Source: Lysobacteraceae bacterium
Lineage (GTDB): Bacteria; Pseudomonadota; Gammaproteobacteria; Xanthomonadales; Rhodanobacteraceae
Direction of reading: 5' to 3'
Assembly (NCBI GenBank): GCA_021372495.1
Contig: JAJFUF010000040.1
Span: 62,001-126,000 of the forward strand
DNA length: 64,000 nucleotides
The notes beneath the pieces were generated by a model that did no database searches, had not been told where the DNA came from, and was given only the letters and a program-made list of their open reading frames with translations. Shown piece by piece: positions 25,914 through 35,888 of this stretch (the stretch's first letter is position 1; each line of letters begins with the position of its first letter). The position numbers and the translations under genes are program-made.

Positions 25914-27071
25914 TCAGCGCGGCGGCTGGTAACGCCCGAAGCGCTTGAGCAGCTTGATCAGTTCCGGGTGCGAGATCGCCTTGGCGTAATGCCCGCCGTC
26001 GCCCCGCATGTCGCGCGCGGCGACCATCGCGTTGACGATCGACTCCTCGGTCGCCTGCGCGGTCGCCTCGAACAGGCCGTCGAGGTGGTCGTTGCCGATG
26101 AAGCTCGCCTGCTGCAGCGGCTGGTCGCGCAGCGCGCCGGCGTTGGCGGTGGAGAACGCGACGAAGATGTCGCCGGAGCCGTTGCCCGCGTAACTGCCCA
26201 TCCGCGCCAGCCCCATGCCGGCGCGCTTGGCGATGCGCTTCAACTGGTGCGGCAGCAGCGGCGCGTCGGTGGCGACCACCACGATGATCGAGCCGGTGTC
26301 GCCCGCGGCCGGGTTCGGCGCGCTGTAGATGCGGTCGTTGCGCAGGTACTTGCCGACCGGCACGCCGGCGATGCGCAGGCTGTCGCGCAGGCCGTAGTTG
26401 GCCTGCACCAGCACGCCGAGCGTGTAGTCGCGGTCGCCGACGCGCACGCGCCGCGAGGCGGTGCCGATGCCGCACTTGAACTCGTGGCAGATCATGCCGG
26501 TGCCGCCGCCGACGTTGCCCTCGGCGACCGGCCCGCCCTTCGCCTCGTGCAGGGCCTGCGCGGCATGCTCGGGGCGCACGTGGAAGCCGTTGATGTCGTT
26601 GAGCTCGCCGTCCCAGGTCTCGGCCACCACCGGCAGCGACCACCAGTAGCCGGAAGCGTCCGCGCCGCCCGCGCGCACGCGCTCGGCGATCACCGCGTCG
26701 CGCACCACGCCGACGCTGTGCGTGTTGGTCAGCATCACCGGGCCTTCGAGCTGGCCGGATTCCTCCAGCCAGGCGGTGCCGGTCATCTCGCCGTTGCCGT
26801 TCAGCGCGAACCAGGCGCCGAACGCCGGCAGGTCGTAGCTGTCGCGCCCGCGTGGCAGGATCGCGGTGACGCCGGTGCGCACCTTGTGGCCGTTGGGGAG
26901 ATCTTCGATCAGGGTCACCTGGCCGACCGTGACGCCGGCGACGTCGGTGATCGCGTCGAGCGGCCCGGGCGTGCCGTCGAACGGCACGCCGAGGTCGCGG
27001 GCGCGCGGCTCGGCGGCGGAGGCAAGGCCGCAGAGGAAGAACAACGCAAGCGCGAGGCGGAGACGGAACAT
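25914..27071 (-). CDS. P1 family (DmpA/BapA) aminopeptidase, exported
   Basis: A 385-residue N-terminal-nucleophile hydrolase with a signal peptide (cut after ASA, residue 19). The proenzyme cleaves itself before the nucleophile, here Gly260-Ser261 in GDTGSIIVVVATDAPL; GNVGGGTGM and the NTHSVGVVRD stretch are also conserved. The family includes L-aminopeptidase D-Ala-esterases and beta-peptidyl aminopeptidases that release N-terminal beta-amino acids. ATG 27071 is used, since the frame further upstream lacks a signal peptide. It converges on the S9 peptidase gene and is divergent from the Rieske gene across 58 bp. Confidence 0.92.
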   Translation of the reverse strand: MFRLRLALALFFLCGLASAAEPRARDLGVPFDGTPGPLDAITDVAGVTVGQVTLIEDLPNGHKVRTGVTAILPRGRDSYDLPAFGAWFALNGNGEMTGTAWLEESGQLEGPVMLTNTHSVGVVRDAVIAERVRAGGADASGYWWSLPVVAETWDGELNDINGFHVRPEHAAQALHEAKGGPVAEGNVGGGTGMICHEFKCGIGTASRRVRVGDRDYTLGVLVQANYGLRDSLRIAGVPVGKYLRNDRIYSAPNPAAGDTGSIIVVVATDAPLLPHQLKRIAKRAGMGLARMGSYAGNGSGDIFVAFSTANAGALRDQPLQQASFIGNDHLDGLFEATAQATEESIVNAMVAARDMRGDGGHYAKAISHPELIKLLKRFGRYQPPR

Positions 27072-27129
27072 GGATACTCCGGAAAGCGGCCGTTCGTCGC
27101 GCCAGTCTATCCCCTCACCGGAGCAAAGC

Positions 27130-28200
27130 ATGCCGCCTGACACGATGATCGAAGACCTCGACCGCGCGCACGCGCTGCCGGCGCGCTACTACGCCGGCGA
27201 CACGGCGCTGGCGATGGAACGGCGCGCGGTGTTCGCGCGCAGTTGGCAGTTGGTGGCGCACCGGGAGCAGTTGGCCGAGCCGGGCGACCACGTGGTCGAG
27301 CAGATCGCCGGCGTGCCGGTGCTGCTGGTGCGCGGCCAGGACGGCGCGCTGCGCGCCTTCCCCAACGTCTGCCGCCACCGCGCCGGCCCGCTGGCGCTGT
27401 GCAACGGCAAGGGCGCGCGCGCCCTGCACTGCAAGTACCACGGTTGGACCTACACGCTGGAAGGCCGCTTGCGCAGCGCACCGGAAATGGAAGGCGCCTG
27501 CGACTTCCGCGTCGAGGACATCCGCCTGCCGCCGCTGCGCGTGCACGAGTGGCAGGGCCTGGTGTTCGTGGCGCTGCACGAGGATGTACCGGCGTTCGAG
27601 AAGGTCTACGCCGGCATCGCCGAGCGCATCGCGCCGATCGACCTGGCGGCGATGCGCTTCCACCGCCGCGACAGCTACGACATCGCCTGCAACTGGAAGG
27701 TCTACGTCGACAACTTCCTCGAAGGCTACCACCTGCCGCACGTGCACCCGGGGCTGTCCAAGGTGCTGGACTACCGCGCCTACGACACCGAGCTGTTCCC
27801 GTGGCACTCGCTGCAGTCCTCGCCGCTGCGCAACAGCGCCGACCTCTACGGCGACGGCCGCGCGTACTACTACTTCGTCTATCCCAACGTGATGCTCAAC
27901 ATCATGCCGGGCCGCCTGCAGACCAACCGCATCCTGCCGCTGGGGCCGGAGCGCTGCCGCGTCGAGTTCGACTACTACTACGCGCAGGACGATGCGGCAC
28001 AGGCGCGCATCGCCGCCGACGCCTCGTTCAGCGACGAGGTGCAAAGCGAGGACATCGCAATCTGCGAGGCGGTGCAGAAGGGGCTGGCGTCGGGCTTCTA
28101 CGATGCCGGCCGGCTGTGCCCGAAGCGCGAGAGCGGCGTCTGGCATTTCCACAACCTGCTGCGCGCGGCCTACGCCGGCGCCGCCGGAGAAAACGCATGA
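27130..28200 (+). CDS. Rieske-type oxygenase alpha subunit
   Basis: A 356-residue non-haem iron oxygenase. The Rieske [2Fe-2S] ligands are Cys81-His83 (CRHRAG) and Cys101-His104 (CKYHG). The mononuclear iron site is FLEGYHLPHVHPG with His201 and His206. The E-x-Y-H form of that motif is found in oxygenases that demethylate or oxidise quaternary amines such as GbcA and Stc2, rather than in ring-hydroxylating dioxygenases. No reductase or ferredoxin gene is adjacent. ATG 27130 is used; 27145 is possible. It overlaps the next gene by four bases. A role in removing N-methyl groups is inferred from the family and from the flavoprotein at 31074. Confidence 0.87.
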   Translation: MPPDTMIEDLDRAHALPARYYAGDTALAMERRAVFARSWQLVAHREQLAEPGDHVVEQIAGVPVLLVRGQDGALRAFPNVCRHRAGPLALCNGKGARALHCKYHGWTYTLEGRLRSAPEMEGACDFRVEDIRLPPLRVHEWQGLVFVALHEDVPAFEKVYAGIAERIAPIDLAAMRFHRRDSYDIACNWKVYVDNFLEGYHLPHVHPGLSKVLDYRAYDTELFPWHSLQSSPLRNSADLYGDGRAYYYFVYPNVMLNIMPGRLQTNRILPLGPERCRVEFDYYYAQDDAAQARIAADASFSDEVQSEDIAICEAVQKGLASGFYDAGRLCPKRESGVWHFHNLLRAAYAGAAGENA

Positions 28201-29501
28201 AGCTGCGTCCGACCCTGCTGGCGTTGGTGCTGGTGACGCTGACCGCCGCACATGCTGCCGAGGACACCCACGCCGCCGCGCGTACCATGGTCCGCGCCGG
28301 CCACCTGCTCGACGTCGACAGCGGCCGCATGCTGGCCGACCAGGCGGTGGCGATCGAGAACGGCAAGGTCGTCGCGGTACGGCCGTGGTCCGCCGACGCC
28401 GCCAAGGGCGCGCGGGTGCTGGACTGGTCGGCCTGGACCGTGGTGCCCGGCCTGATGGACATGCACACCCACATCGCCGAGGAAGCCGAGACCGCCGACG
28501 CCGCCGCGCCGCTGAAGACCGGCCCGGCGCGCCAGGCCTTCATCGGCGCGATGAACGCGCGCAGGACCCTGCAGGCCGGCTTCACCACCGTGCGCGACGT
28601 CGGCGTGTACCGCGGCTTCGCCGACATCGCGCTGCGCGACGCGATCAACGACGGATTGATCCCGGGGCCGCGCATGTTCGTCGCCGGCGCCTACACCACC
28701 GTGCCCGGCGGCGGCGGCGAGATCACCGACGTGCCGCCCGGCACGGTGGTGCCGCCGGAGTTCCGTCGCGGCGTGTCCAAGGGCGTCGACGACGTGCGCA
28801 AACACGTCGACCTGATCCTCGACCACGGCGCCGACCTGATCAAGGTGATCGCCACCGGCGCCGTGCTCACCGCCGGCACCGAACCCGGCCAGCCGGAATA
28901 CAGCGAAGCCGAGATCCGCGCCGCCGTTGAGGAAGCCGCCAGGCGCGGCAAGTTCGTCGCCGCGCACGCGCACGGCGCCGAGGGCATCAAGCGCGCGGTG
29001 CGCGCCGGTGTGCGCTCGATCGAACACGGCTCCCTGATCGACGACGAAGGCATCGCCCTGATGGTGAAGCACGGCACCTGGCTGGTCGCCGACATCTACG
29101 ACGGCGACTACATCGATGCAGTCGGCCGCAAGCAGGGCTGGTCGGCGGAGATCCTGCGCAAGAACGAGGAAACCACCGAGGCGCAGCGCGAAGGCTTCCG
29201 CAAGGCGGTCAAGGCCGGCGTGCACATCGCCTTCGGCACCGACGCCGGCGTCTACCCGCACGGCGACAACGCGCGTCAGTTCGCCTACATGGTGCGCTGG
29301 GGCATGACGCCGCTGCAGGCGATCCGCTCGGCCACCATCGACGCCGCGCGCCTGCTCGGCAAGGAAAAGGAACTGGGATCGATCGCGCCGGACAAGGCCG
29401 CCGACCTGGTCGCGGTGGCCTGCGATCCGCTGCAGGACATCGAATGCCTGCGCCGGGTGCGCGGCGTGATCAAGGCCGGGCAACCGGTGCCTCTCGATTG
29501 A
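28197..29501 (+). CDS. exported prolidase-like amidohydrolase
   Basis: A 434-residue binuclear metal amidohydrolase with a signal peptide (cut near AHA, residue 20). Metal ligands are His90 and His92 (MDMHTHIAEE), the carboxylated lysine Lys216 (DLIKVIATG), His257/His259 (AAHAHG), the EHGSL histidine and Asp349 (GTDAG). Related enzymes of known function (Sgx9260, Cc2672 group) hydrolyse dipeptides with C-terminal Pro, Arg or Lys. It is coupled to the Rieske gene (ATGA overlap), so removal of a methylated residue from a peptide and its later oxidation may be linked, which is inference. Confidence 0.88.
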   Translation: MKLRPTLLALVLVTLTAAHAAEDTHAAARTMVRAGHLLDVDSGRMLADQAVAIENGKVVAVRPWSADAAKGARVLDWSAWTVVPGLMDMHTHIAEEAETADAAAPLKTGPARQAFIGAMNARRTLQAGFTTVRDVGVYRGFADIALRDAINDGLIPGPRMFVAGAYTTVPGGGGEITDVPPGTVVPPEFRRGVSKGVDDVRKHVDLILDHGADLIKVIATGAVLTAGTEPGQPEYSEAEIRAAVEEAARRGKFVAAHAHGAEGIKRAVRAGVRSIEHGSLIDDEGIALMVKHGTWLVADIYDGDYIDAVGRKQGWSAEILRKNEETTEAQREGFRKAVKAGVHIAFGTDAGVYPHGDNARQFAYMVRWGMTPLQAIRSATIDAARLLGKEKELGSIAPDKAADLVAVACDPLQDIECLRRVRGVIKAGQPVPLD

Positions 29502-29572
29502 TGACCGCGCTGCAGGCGACTGTTGCGATCAAGCGATGGAGTGCCGACTCCGCGCGCGGTGCCTGTCGCTTT

Positions 29573-29703
29573 CCCCCTCTCCCCGGCGGGGAGAGGGTCG
29601 GGGTGAGGGGGTGCCGTCCGCAGGACGGCCGCTACTCATCGCTGCAAAAGCCGCGCTGCGCGCGTCCCCCTCACCCTGTCCTCTCCCCCGAGGGGAGAGG
29701 GGA
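29573..29703. repeat. dispersed composite palindromic element, copy B
   Basis: The same element as at 1732-1865. Outer arms GGGGAGAGGGTCGGGGTGAG and CCTCACCCTGTCCTCTCCCC are nearly complementary, an inner CCGTCC/GGACGG hairpin is identical to copy A, and the linker (29634-29658) differs. A further CTCTCCCC/GGGGAGAG hairpin closes the right end. It sits between the prolidase-like gene and the transporter gene and probably breaks the transcript or changes its stability. Confidence 0.82.
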
Positions 29704-29754
29704 CAAGATGCGGCGCGTCCACATCCAACCACGACGAGCCCTGCGAGTGCGTAC

Positions 29755-31068
29755 ATGAACGACGGCAGCAAGATCGGCTTCTGGACCTGCACCGCGCTGG
29801 TGGTGGGCAACGTGATCGGCATCGGCATTTTCCTGCTGCCGGCATCGCTCGCACCCTACGGCTTCAACGCACTGATCGGCTGGACCATCACCCTGGCCGG
29901 TTGCCTGGCGCTGGCGCGCGTGTTCGCGCATCTCGCCCACGCGCTGCCGCAGGCCGACGGCCCGTACGGCTACGTGCGCAGCACGCTCGGCGAGGTGCCG
30001 GCCTACCTGGCGCTGTGGGCGTACTGGGTCTCGCTGTGGCTGACCAACGCCGCGCTGGCGACCGGCGCGGTCGGCTACCTCACCGCGGTGTTCCCGCAGT
30101 CCGGCGCGATCCGCCCGGACCTGCTCGCGCTGGGCCTGCTGTGGACGTTCGTGGTCGTCAACCTGTTCGGCCTGCGCACCGGCGGCGGCGTGCAGATCGT
30201 CACTACCGCGCTGAAGCTGCTGCCGATGGCGGCGATCGCGCTGCTCGGCGGCTGGGTGCTGCTGACCTCGCCGGAAAGCTACGTCGCACATCCGCCGGCC
30301 ACGCCGGTCACGTTTCGCGACGTGATGGCGGCCTCGACCATCGCGTTGTTCGCCATGCTCGGCATCGAGTCGGCCAGCGTGCCGGCGGCGCGCGTCGACA
30401 ACCCGGGACGCACCATCCCGCGCGCGACGATGACCGGCACCGTGCTGACCGCGGTCATCTACATCATCGTCTCCGCCGTGCCGCTGCTGCTGATCCACCA
30501 GCAGGAACTCGCCGCCTCGAGCGCGCCGTTCGCGCTGCTGATGGACCGCTTCGGCGGCGCCGGCTTCGGGCGCTGGCTGGCGCTGTTCGTGGTGGTCAGC
30601 GGGCTCGGCTGCCTCAACGGCTGGACCCTGCTGATCGGCCAGCTCACCCGCACGATGGCCGACAACGGCGTGCTGCCGGCGGTGCTGGCGCGCGGCAACC
30701 GCCACGGCGCGCCGGCGCTGGCGCTGGTCGTCACCGGCGCGCTCGCCTCGGCGATGGTGTGGATGAGCTACAACAAGTCGCTGGTCGACGCGTTCACCTT
30801 CATCACCCGCGTGGTGACCGCGGCCAACCTGCCGCTTTACCTCTGTTGCTCGCTCGCACTGGCGGTGGCGTGGCGGCGCGGCGCGCTGCCGCAAACCGGG
30901 CGTGCGGCGCTGGCGGTCGCGTTCGCCGGCATGGCCTACGTGATCTTCGCCTTCGTCGGCATCGGCCACGAACCGTTCCTGCTGGCGCTCGGCCTGTGCG
31001 CGGCGGGCCTGCCGCTGTATGCGTTCATGCGCCTGCGCCGCAGGGTCGCAGCACCTGCCAAGGCCTGA
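29755..31068 (+). CDS. APC-superfamily amino acid transporter, AdiC-like
   Basis: A 437-residue inner-membrane permease with about 12 hydrophobic helices. The first helix has the unwound motif VIGIGIFLLP, matching the GSGVF-type substrate site of APC transporters. Its overall pattern (helix 6 FAMLGIESASVPAARVDNPG) resembles the arginine/agmatine antiporter branch. Only five bases separate it from the flavoprotein gene, so it likely imports the compound that enzyme degrades. Confidence 0.9.
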   Translation: MNDGSKIGFWTCTALVVGNVIGIGIFLLPASLAPYGFNALIGWTITLAGCLALARVFAHLAHALPQADGPYGYVRSTLGEVPAYLALWAYWVSLWLTNAALATGAVGYLTAVFPQSGAIRPDLLALGLLWTFVVVNLFGLRTGGGVQIVTTALKLLPMAAIALLGGWVLLTSPESYVAHPPATPVTFRDVMAASTIALFAMLGIESASVPAARVDNPGRTIPRATMTGTVLTAVIYIIVSAVPLLLIHQQELAASSAPFALLMDRFGGAGFGRWLALFVVVSGLGCLNGWTLLIGQLTRTMADNGVLPAVLARGNRHGAPALALVVTGALASAMVWMSYNKSLVDAFTFITRVVTAANLPLYLCCSLALAVAWRRGALPQTGRAALAVAFAGMAYVIFAFVGIGHEPFLLALGLCAAGLPLYAFMRLRRRVAAPAKA

Positions 31069-31073
31069 GCACG

Positions 31074-33161
31074 ATGAGAGACCCGCGCTACGACGTCCTG
31101 TTCACGCCGGTGCAGATCGGCCCGGTCACGGCGAAGAACCGCTTCTTCCAGGTGCCGCATTGCAACGGCATGGGCCACGCCATGCCGCTGGCGCACGCGG
31201 CGATGCGCGAGATGAAGGCCGAAGGCGGCTGGGCGGTGGTCTCGACCGAGGAATGCGAGATCCACCCGAGCAGCGACCTCACCCCCTACGTCGAGGCGCG
31301 GTTGTGGGACGACCGCGACATCCCCGCGCTGGCGCTGATGTGCGACAAGGTGCACGCGCATGGCGCGCTGGCGGCGCTGGAGCTGTCGCACAACGGCCCG
31401 ACCGCGTCCAACCTGTATTCGCGCGAAGTGCTGCTGGCGCCCTCGCACCAGCCGACCAAGTACGGCTATCCGTCGCAGGCACGCGCGATGACCCGCCACG
31501 ACATCCGCGAGTACCGGCGCTGGCACCGCGAGGCGGCGATCCGCGGCAAGCGCGCCGGCATGGACATCGTCTACGTCTACGCCGCGCACGACCTGTCGCT
31601 GCCGATGCACTTCCTGCAGCGCCGCCGCAACCAGCGCAGCGACGAATACGGCGGCTCGCTGGAGAACCGCGTGCGCCTGCTGCGCGAGGTGCTGGAAGAC
31701 ACCCGCGATGCGGTCGGCGACCGCTGCGCCGTGGCGCTGCGCTTCGCCACCGAGGAACTGCTCGGGCCCGGCGGCGTCGAGCTGGCCGAGGCGAAGGACA
31801 TCGTCGCCATGCTGGCCGAGCTGCCGGACCTCTGGGACGTCAACCTCGCCGCCTGGTACAACGATTCGGTGCCCTCGCGCTTCGCCGCCGAGGGCGCGCA
31901 GGAACCGTTCATTGACTTCGTCAGGAAGACCACCAGCAAGCCGGTGGTGGGCGTGGGCCGCTTCACCTCGCCGGACACCATGGTGTCGCAGATCAAGCGC
32001 GGCGTGCTGGACCTGATCGGCTGCGCGCGCCCGTCGATCGCCGACCCGTTCCTGCCGCGCAAGATCGAGGAGGGCCGCGCCGACGACATCCGCGAGTGCA
32101 TCGGCTGCAACATCTGCGTCTCCGGCGACATGACCATCTCGCCGATCCGCTGCACGCAAAACCCGACCATGGGCGAGGAATGGCGCAAGGGCTGGCACCC
32201 GGAACGCATCCAGCCCAGGCGCTCGGCGAGCCGCGTACTGGTGGTCGGCGCCGGCCCTGCCGGGCTGGAGGCCGCGCGCGCGCTCGGCCAGCGCGGTTAC
32301 GACGTGAGCCTGGCCGAGGCGCGCAAGGAACTCGGCGGCCGCGTCAGCCGCGAAGCGCGCCTGCCGGGCCTCGCCGAATGGGCGCGCGTGCGCGACTGGC
32401 GCGTCGGCCAGATCGGCAAGCTGGCGAACGTGGCCGTCTACCTCGACTCGGCGATGAGCGCGCAGGACGTGCTGGACTTCGCCGCCGAGCACGTCGTGCT
32501 CGCCACCGGCTGCCGCTGGCGCCGCGACGGCTTCGGGCGCAGCAACGGCCTCGGCATCGCCGGCTTCGCGGACAACCCGCGCGTGTTCACGCCCGACGAC
32601 CTGATGGACGGCCGCCTGCCCGAAGGCCGCGTGGTCGTGTTCGACGACGACGGCTTCTACTACGCCAGCGTCGCGGCGGAGGCGCTGCGCCAACACGGCT
32701 GCGAGGTCGCCTACGTCACGCCGGAGGACGTGCTGGCGCCGTGGAGCCAGAACACGCTGGACTACCGCCACATCCGCAAGCGCCTGGCCGGGCTCGGCAT
32801 CGAGGCGATCGTCTCGCACGACATCGCCGGCTTCGAAGGCTCGATGCTGGCGCTGGAGAACGTCTGGGACCATCGGCGGCGCGAACTCGCCTGCGACGCG
32901 GTGCTCGCCGTCACCGCGCGCGTACCCGACGACGCGCTCCACCAGGACCTGCTGCGGCGCGAAGCGGAGTGGGCCGCCGCCGGCATCCGCTCGCTGCGCT
33001 GCATCGGCGACGCCGAGGCGCCCGGACTGATCGCGCACGCGGTCTACGCCGGCCATCGCTACGCGCGCGAACTGGAGGAGCCCGCCACCGGCGAAGTGCC
33101 GTTCAAGCGGCATTTCCACGGCGCCGGCGCGGACGACCTGCTGAATGGCGCGAAGCCGTAG
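31074..33161 (+). CDS. trimethylamine-dehydrogenase-like iron-sulfur flavoprotein
   Basis: A 695-residue oxidoreductase. The N-terminal TIM barrel binds FMN ([24 protein letters not shown]), followed by a [4Fe-4S] site (CIGCNIC, Cys342, Cys345, Cys348, then Cys360 in IRCTQNP), almost the same spacing as in trimethylamine dehydrogenase. A GxGxxG dinucleotide fold ([15 protein letters not shown]) comes next. The family includes dimethylglycine demethylase DgcA and N-methylproline demethylase, which oxidatively remove N-methyl groups. Placed with a transporter, a Rieske oxygenase and a prolidase, a role in degrading N-methylated amino acids or betaines is likely; the exact substrate is open. Confidence 0.88.
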   Translation: MRDPRYDVLFTPVQIGPVTAKNRFFQVPHCNGMGHAMPLAHAAMREMKAEGGWAVVSTEECEIHPSSDLTPYVEARLWDDRDIPALALMCDKVHAHGALAALELSHNGPTASNLYSREVLLAPSHQPTKYGYPSQARAMTRHDIREYRRWHREAAIRGKRAGMDIVYVYAAHDLSLPMHFLQRRRNQRSDEYGGSLENRVRLLREVLEDTRDAVGDRCAVALRFATEELLGPGGVELAEAKDIVAMLAELPDLWDVNLAAWYNDSVPSRFAAEGAQEPFIDFVRKTTSKPVVGVGRFTSPDTMVSQIKRGVLDLIGCARPSIADPFLPRKIEEGRADDIRECIGCNICVSGDMTISPIRCTQNPTMGEEWRKGWHPERIQPRRSASRVLVVGAGPAGLEAARALGQRGYDVSLAEARKELGGRVSREARLPGLAEWARVRDWRVGQIGKLANVAVYLDSAMSAQDVLDFAAEHVVLATGCRWRRDGFGRSNGLGIAGFADNPRVFTPDDLMDGRLPEGRVVVFDDDGFYYASVAAEALRQHGCEVAYVTPEDVLAPWSQNTLDYRHIRKRLAGLGIEAIVSHDIAGFEGSMLALENVWDHRRRELACDAVLAVTARVPDDALHQDLLRREAEWAAAGIRSLRCIGDAEAPGLIAHAVYAGHRYARELEEPATGEVPFKRHFHGAGADDLLNGAKP

Positions 33162-33259
33162 CGGACGCTCGCGGCCGCCGGCACCGCGCGGACTTTTTTG
33201 GGCGGAGGCCGCGCGCGCCGCTATCATCGGCACTCGATCCCTTGTGGCAAGCCCCCACC

Positions 33260-34867
33260 ATGAGCGTCATCGCGTCGCGCGTCGATTCCCGTTCGCCCGA
33301 ATTCCAGGCCAACCACGCGCAGTTGCGCGCATCGGTCGACGACCTGCGCCGGGAGCTTGCGCGCAACGCCGAGGGCGGCGGCGAGAAGGCGCGCGCGAAG
33401 CACACGGCGCGCGGCAAGCTGCTGCCGCGCGAGCGCGTGCGCGCCCTGCTCGACCCGGGCTCGCCGTTCCTGGAGCTGTCGCCGCTGGCCGCGCACGGCA
33501 TGTACGACGGCGCCGCGCCCGCGGCCGGCCTGATCGCCGGCATCGGCCGCGTGCACGGCCAGGAGGTGGTGGTGCTCGCCAACGACGCCACGGTCAAGGG
33601 CGGCACCTACTTCCCGATCACGGTGAAGAAGCACCTGCGCGCGCAGGAAGTGGCGCTGGAGAACCGCCTGCCCTGCGTCTACCTGGTCGACTCCGGCGGC
33701 GCCTTCCTGCCGCTGCAGGACGAGGTATTCCCGGACAAGGAGCACTTCGGCCGCATCTTCTACAACCAGGCGCGCATGTCGGGCCTGGGCATCCCGCAGA
33801 TCGCGGTGGTGATGGGCTCGTGCACCGCCGGCGGCGCCTACGTGCCGGCGATGAGCGACGAGACGATCATCGTGCGCGAACAGGGCACGATCTTCCTCGG
33901 CGGCCCGCCGCTGGTGAAGGCGGCCACCGGCGAGGTGGTCGACGCCGAGGCACTGGGCGGCGCCGACGTGCACACGGCGGTTTCCGGCGTCGCCGACCAC
34001 TACGCCGAGAACGACCAGCACGCGCTGCAGATCGCGCGCGACATCGTCGCCAGCCTGAACCGCAGCAAGGCCGTGCCGCTGGCGCTGCGCGAGCCCGCCG
34101 AGCCGCTGTACCCGGCCGAGGAGCTGTACGGCATCGTGCCGCGCGACACGCGCCGGCCGTTCGACATCCGCGAGATCATCGCGCGCATCGTCGACGGCTC
34201 CGAATTCCACGAGTTCAAGGCGCGCTACGGCAAGACGCTGGTCACCGGCTTCGCCCACCTCCACGGCTATCCGGTCGGCATCGTCGCCAACAACGGGATT
34301 CTCTTCTCCGAGTCGGCGCTGAAGGGCGCGCACTTCATCGAGCTGTGCAACCAGCGCGGCGTGCCGCTGGTGTTCCTGCAGAACATCACCGGCTTCATGG
34401 TCGGACGGAAGTACGAGAACGCCGGCATCGCCAAGGACGGCGCCAAGATGGTCACCGCGGTGGCGTGCGCGTCGGTGCCGAAGTTCACGGTGATCATCGG
34501 CGGCAGCTTCGGCGCCGGCAACTACGCGATGTGCGGCCGCGCCTACGGCGCGCGCTTCCTGTGGATGTGGCCGAACGCGCGCATCAGCGTGATGGGCGGC
34601 GAACAGGCCGCCTCGGTACTGGCCACGGTCAAGCGCGACGGCCTGGAAGCGGCGGGCAAGGACTGGCCGAAAGACGAGGAGGAGGCGTTCAAGGCGCCGA
34701 TCCGCGAGCAGTACGAGCGCCAGGGCCACCCCTACTACGCCAGCGCGCGGCTGTGGGACGACGGCATCATCGACCCCGTCGACACCCGCCGCGTGCTCGG
34801 CCTGGCGATCTCGGCGTCGCTGAACGCGCCGATCGAACCGACGCGCTACGGCGTGTTCAGGATGTGA
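33260..34867 (+). CDS. liuB: methylcrotonyl-CoA carboxylase, beta subunit
   Basis: A 535-residue carboxyltransferase subunit that moves CO2 from carboxybiotin to 3-methylcrotonyl-CoA. Family signatures are [51 protein letters not shown] and [16 protein letters not shown]; the last pair is typical of methylcrotonyl- rather than propionyl-CoA carboxylase. The alpha subunit (liuD) is separate, 3.7 kb downstream, with an iron operon on the opposite strand in between. TATCAT at 33222-33227 may be the -10. Confidence 0.95.
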   Translation: MSVIASRVDSRSPEFQANHAQLRASVDDLRRELARNAEGGGEKARAKHTARGKLLPRERVRALLDPGSPFLELSPLAAHGMYDGAAPAAGLIAGIGRVHGQEVVVLANDATVKGGTYFPITVKKHLRAQEVALENRLPCVYLVDSGGAFLPLQDEVFPDKEHFGRIFYNQARMSGLGIPQIAVVMGSCTAGGAYVPAMSDETIIVREQGTIFLGGPPLVKAATGEVVDAEALGGADVHTAVSGVADHYAENDQHALQIARDIVASLNRSKAVPLALREPAEPLYPAEELYGIVPRDTRRPFDIREIIARIVDGSEFHEFKARYGKTLVTGFAHLHGYPVGIVANNGILFSESALKGAHFIELCNQRGVPLVFLQNITGFMVGRKYENAGIAKDGAKMVTAVACASVPKFTVIIGGSFGAGNYAMCGRAYGARFLWMWPNARISVMGGEQAASVLATVKRDGLEAAGKDWPKDEEEAFKAPIREQYERQGHPYYASARLWDDGIIDPVDTRRVLGLAISASLNAPIEPTRYGVFRM

Positions 34868-34891
34868 TTGACGCTTCGTGCCCGCCCGTCA

Positions 34892-34921
34892 TTCCGGATG
34901 CGGCGAAGCCGCGATCCGGAA
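34892..34921. repeat. REP-like hairpin after liuB
   Basis: TTCCGGAT-GCGGC, loop GAA, GCCGC-(G)-ATCCGGAA: a 13-bp stem with one bulged base and no T-run. It lies between liuB and the convergent minus-strand gene at 34975. The GCGGCGAAGCCGC core is a common intergenic repeat in Lysobacterales. Confidence 0.75.
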
Positions 34922-34974
34922 TCCGGTTTGATTTGGCACGCCCGCGCGACATCTCCGCTGTCGCAGGAACGACC

Positions 34975-35769
34975 TCAATAGAACTCGTACTCCAACTGCA
35001 TCCGGAACGTGGTGTCGGGCGTCCCGCGCGTCAGCCCGCCCATCAGCGCGGCGTTGTAGCGCAAGTTCCTGCCGTTGCCCAGGCTGGTGACACCGAACAA
35101 GGCGGGGCCGATCTTCAATTCCTGCGAATGCAGGTGCGCGGGATCTCCGAGCGAGCCGAATGACTGCAGGCCGGGCTGGAAGCGCGGGTCCAGGTTGTAT
35201 TTCCATTGCGCCTGGTAGACGACCTCGTTGCGCGCGCCGCCATCTTCCTCGCCGGCCTCGTCGCCCTCCGGCAGCGCACTCAGGCGCCGCTTGAGATAGA
35301 TGTTGAGGTTGGTCTGGGTGTGCCCGGTTTCGGTCTGGAACATCGGGCCGAGCACGGCAGTGTTCATGTTCTCCAGCCGGTTGTGCTCCAGCTCGGCGAA
35401 GATGCCTGCATCCAGCCAGTGCTCGCCGTGCTCCGTCAACTGGAAGATGTTCTCGAACTCGAATTCCTCGACGTGCGCCACGTGGCCGGGCGTCTGCGAA
35501 TATTCGGCCTCCACTTCCACGCCCCAGCGCGGCGCGACGCCGTAGCCCACCGCGAGCTTGGCGGCGCGCTCGCCCTCGTCGCGATTGCCCCAATCCTGCA
35601 CGCCGCTCTTCAACTCGAACTCCCATTCGCGGTATTCCACGATCGGCGAATAGATGACGGAAGCGGGACCGGCGTACGCGCTCTGCGCCACGCCGACAAG
35701 CGAGCCCAATGCCATCGCGGCGGCCAACACGCGGGGCGCAAGAAGAACATTTGCAGGCAAACGCGTCAC
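34975..35769 (-). CDS. predicted outer-membrane protein of the iron operon
   Basis: A 264-residue protein with a signal peptide (cut near AYA, residue 33). The mature part alternates polar and hydrophobic residues, with aromatic strand ends such as VEYREWEFELKSG and the terminal MQLEYEFY ending in an aromatic residue, the usual outer-membrane beta-barrel signature. It starts from GTG 35769 with AAAGGA upstream. I do not recognise a named family. It follows the FTR1 permease gene by 119 bp and is probably the third gene of that Fur-regulated unit, perhaps helping iron cross the outer membrane (inference). Confidence 0.75.
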   Translation of the reverse strand: MTRLPANVLLAPRVLAAAMALGSLVGVAQSAYAGPASVIYSPIVEYREWEFELKSGVQDWGNRDEGERAAKLAVGYGVAPRWGVEVEAEYSQTPGHVAHVEEFEFENIFQLTEHGEHWLDAGIFAELEHNRLENMNTAVLGPMFQTETGHTQTNLNIYLKRRLSALPEGDEAGEEDGGARNEVVYQAQWKYNLDPRFQPGLQSFGSLGDPAHLHSQELKIGPALFGVTSLGNGRNLRYNAALMGGLTRGTPDTTFRMQLEYEFY

Positions 35770-35888
35770 AGCAGGTTCCTTTCTCGGTTCGGTTGGTGTT
35801 GTTCGGAACGTCTGTTTTCCCGGATTCGGGCACGCGCGCGCTGTGCCCGATGCCGGCGGCACCAGGCCATGCAACGCGAGTGGAAACT

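Noticed and set aside
33162..33259. Frameshift or truncation between the flavoprotein and liuB
   Set aside because: Both proteins have complete ends; the gap is an ordinary promoter region with a TATCAT element.
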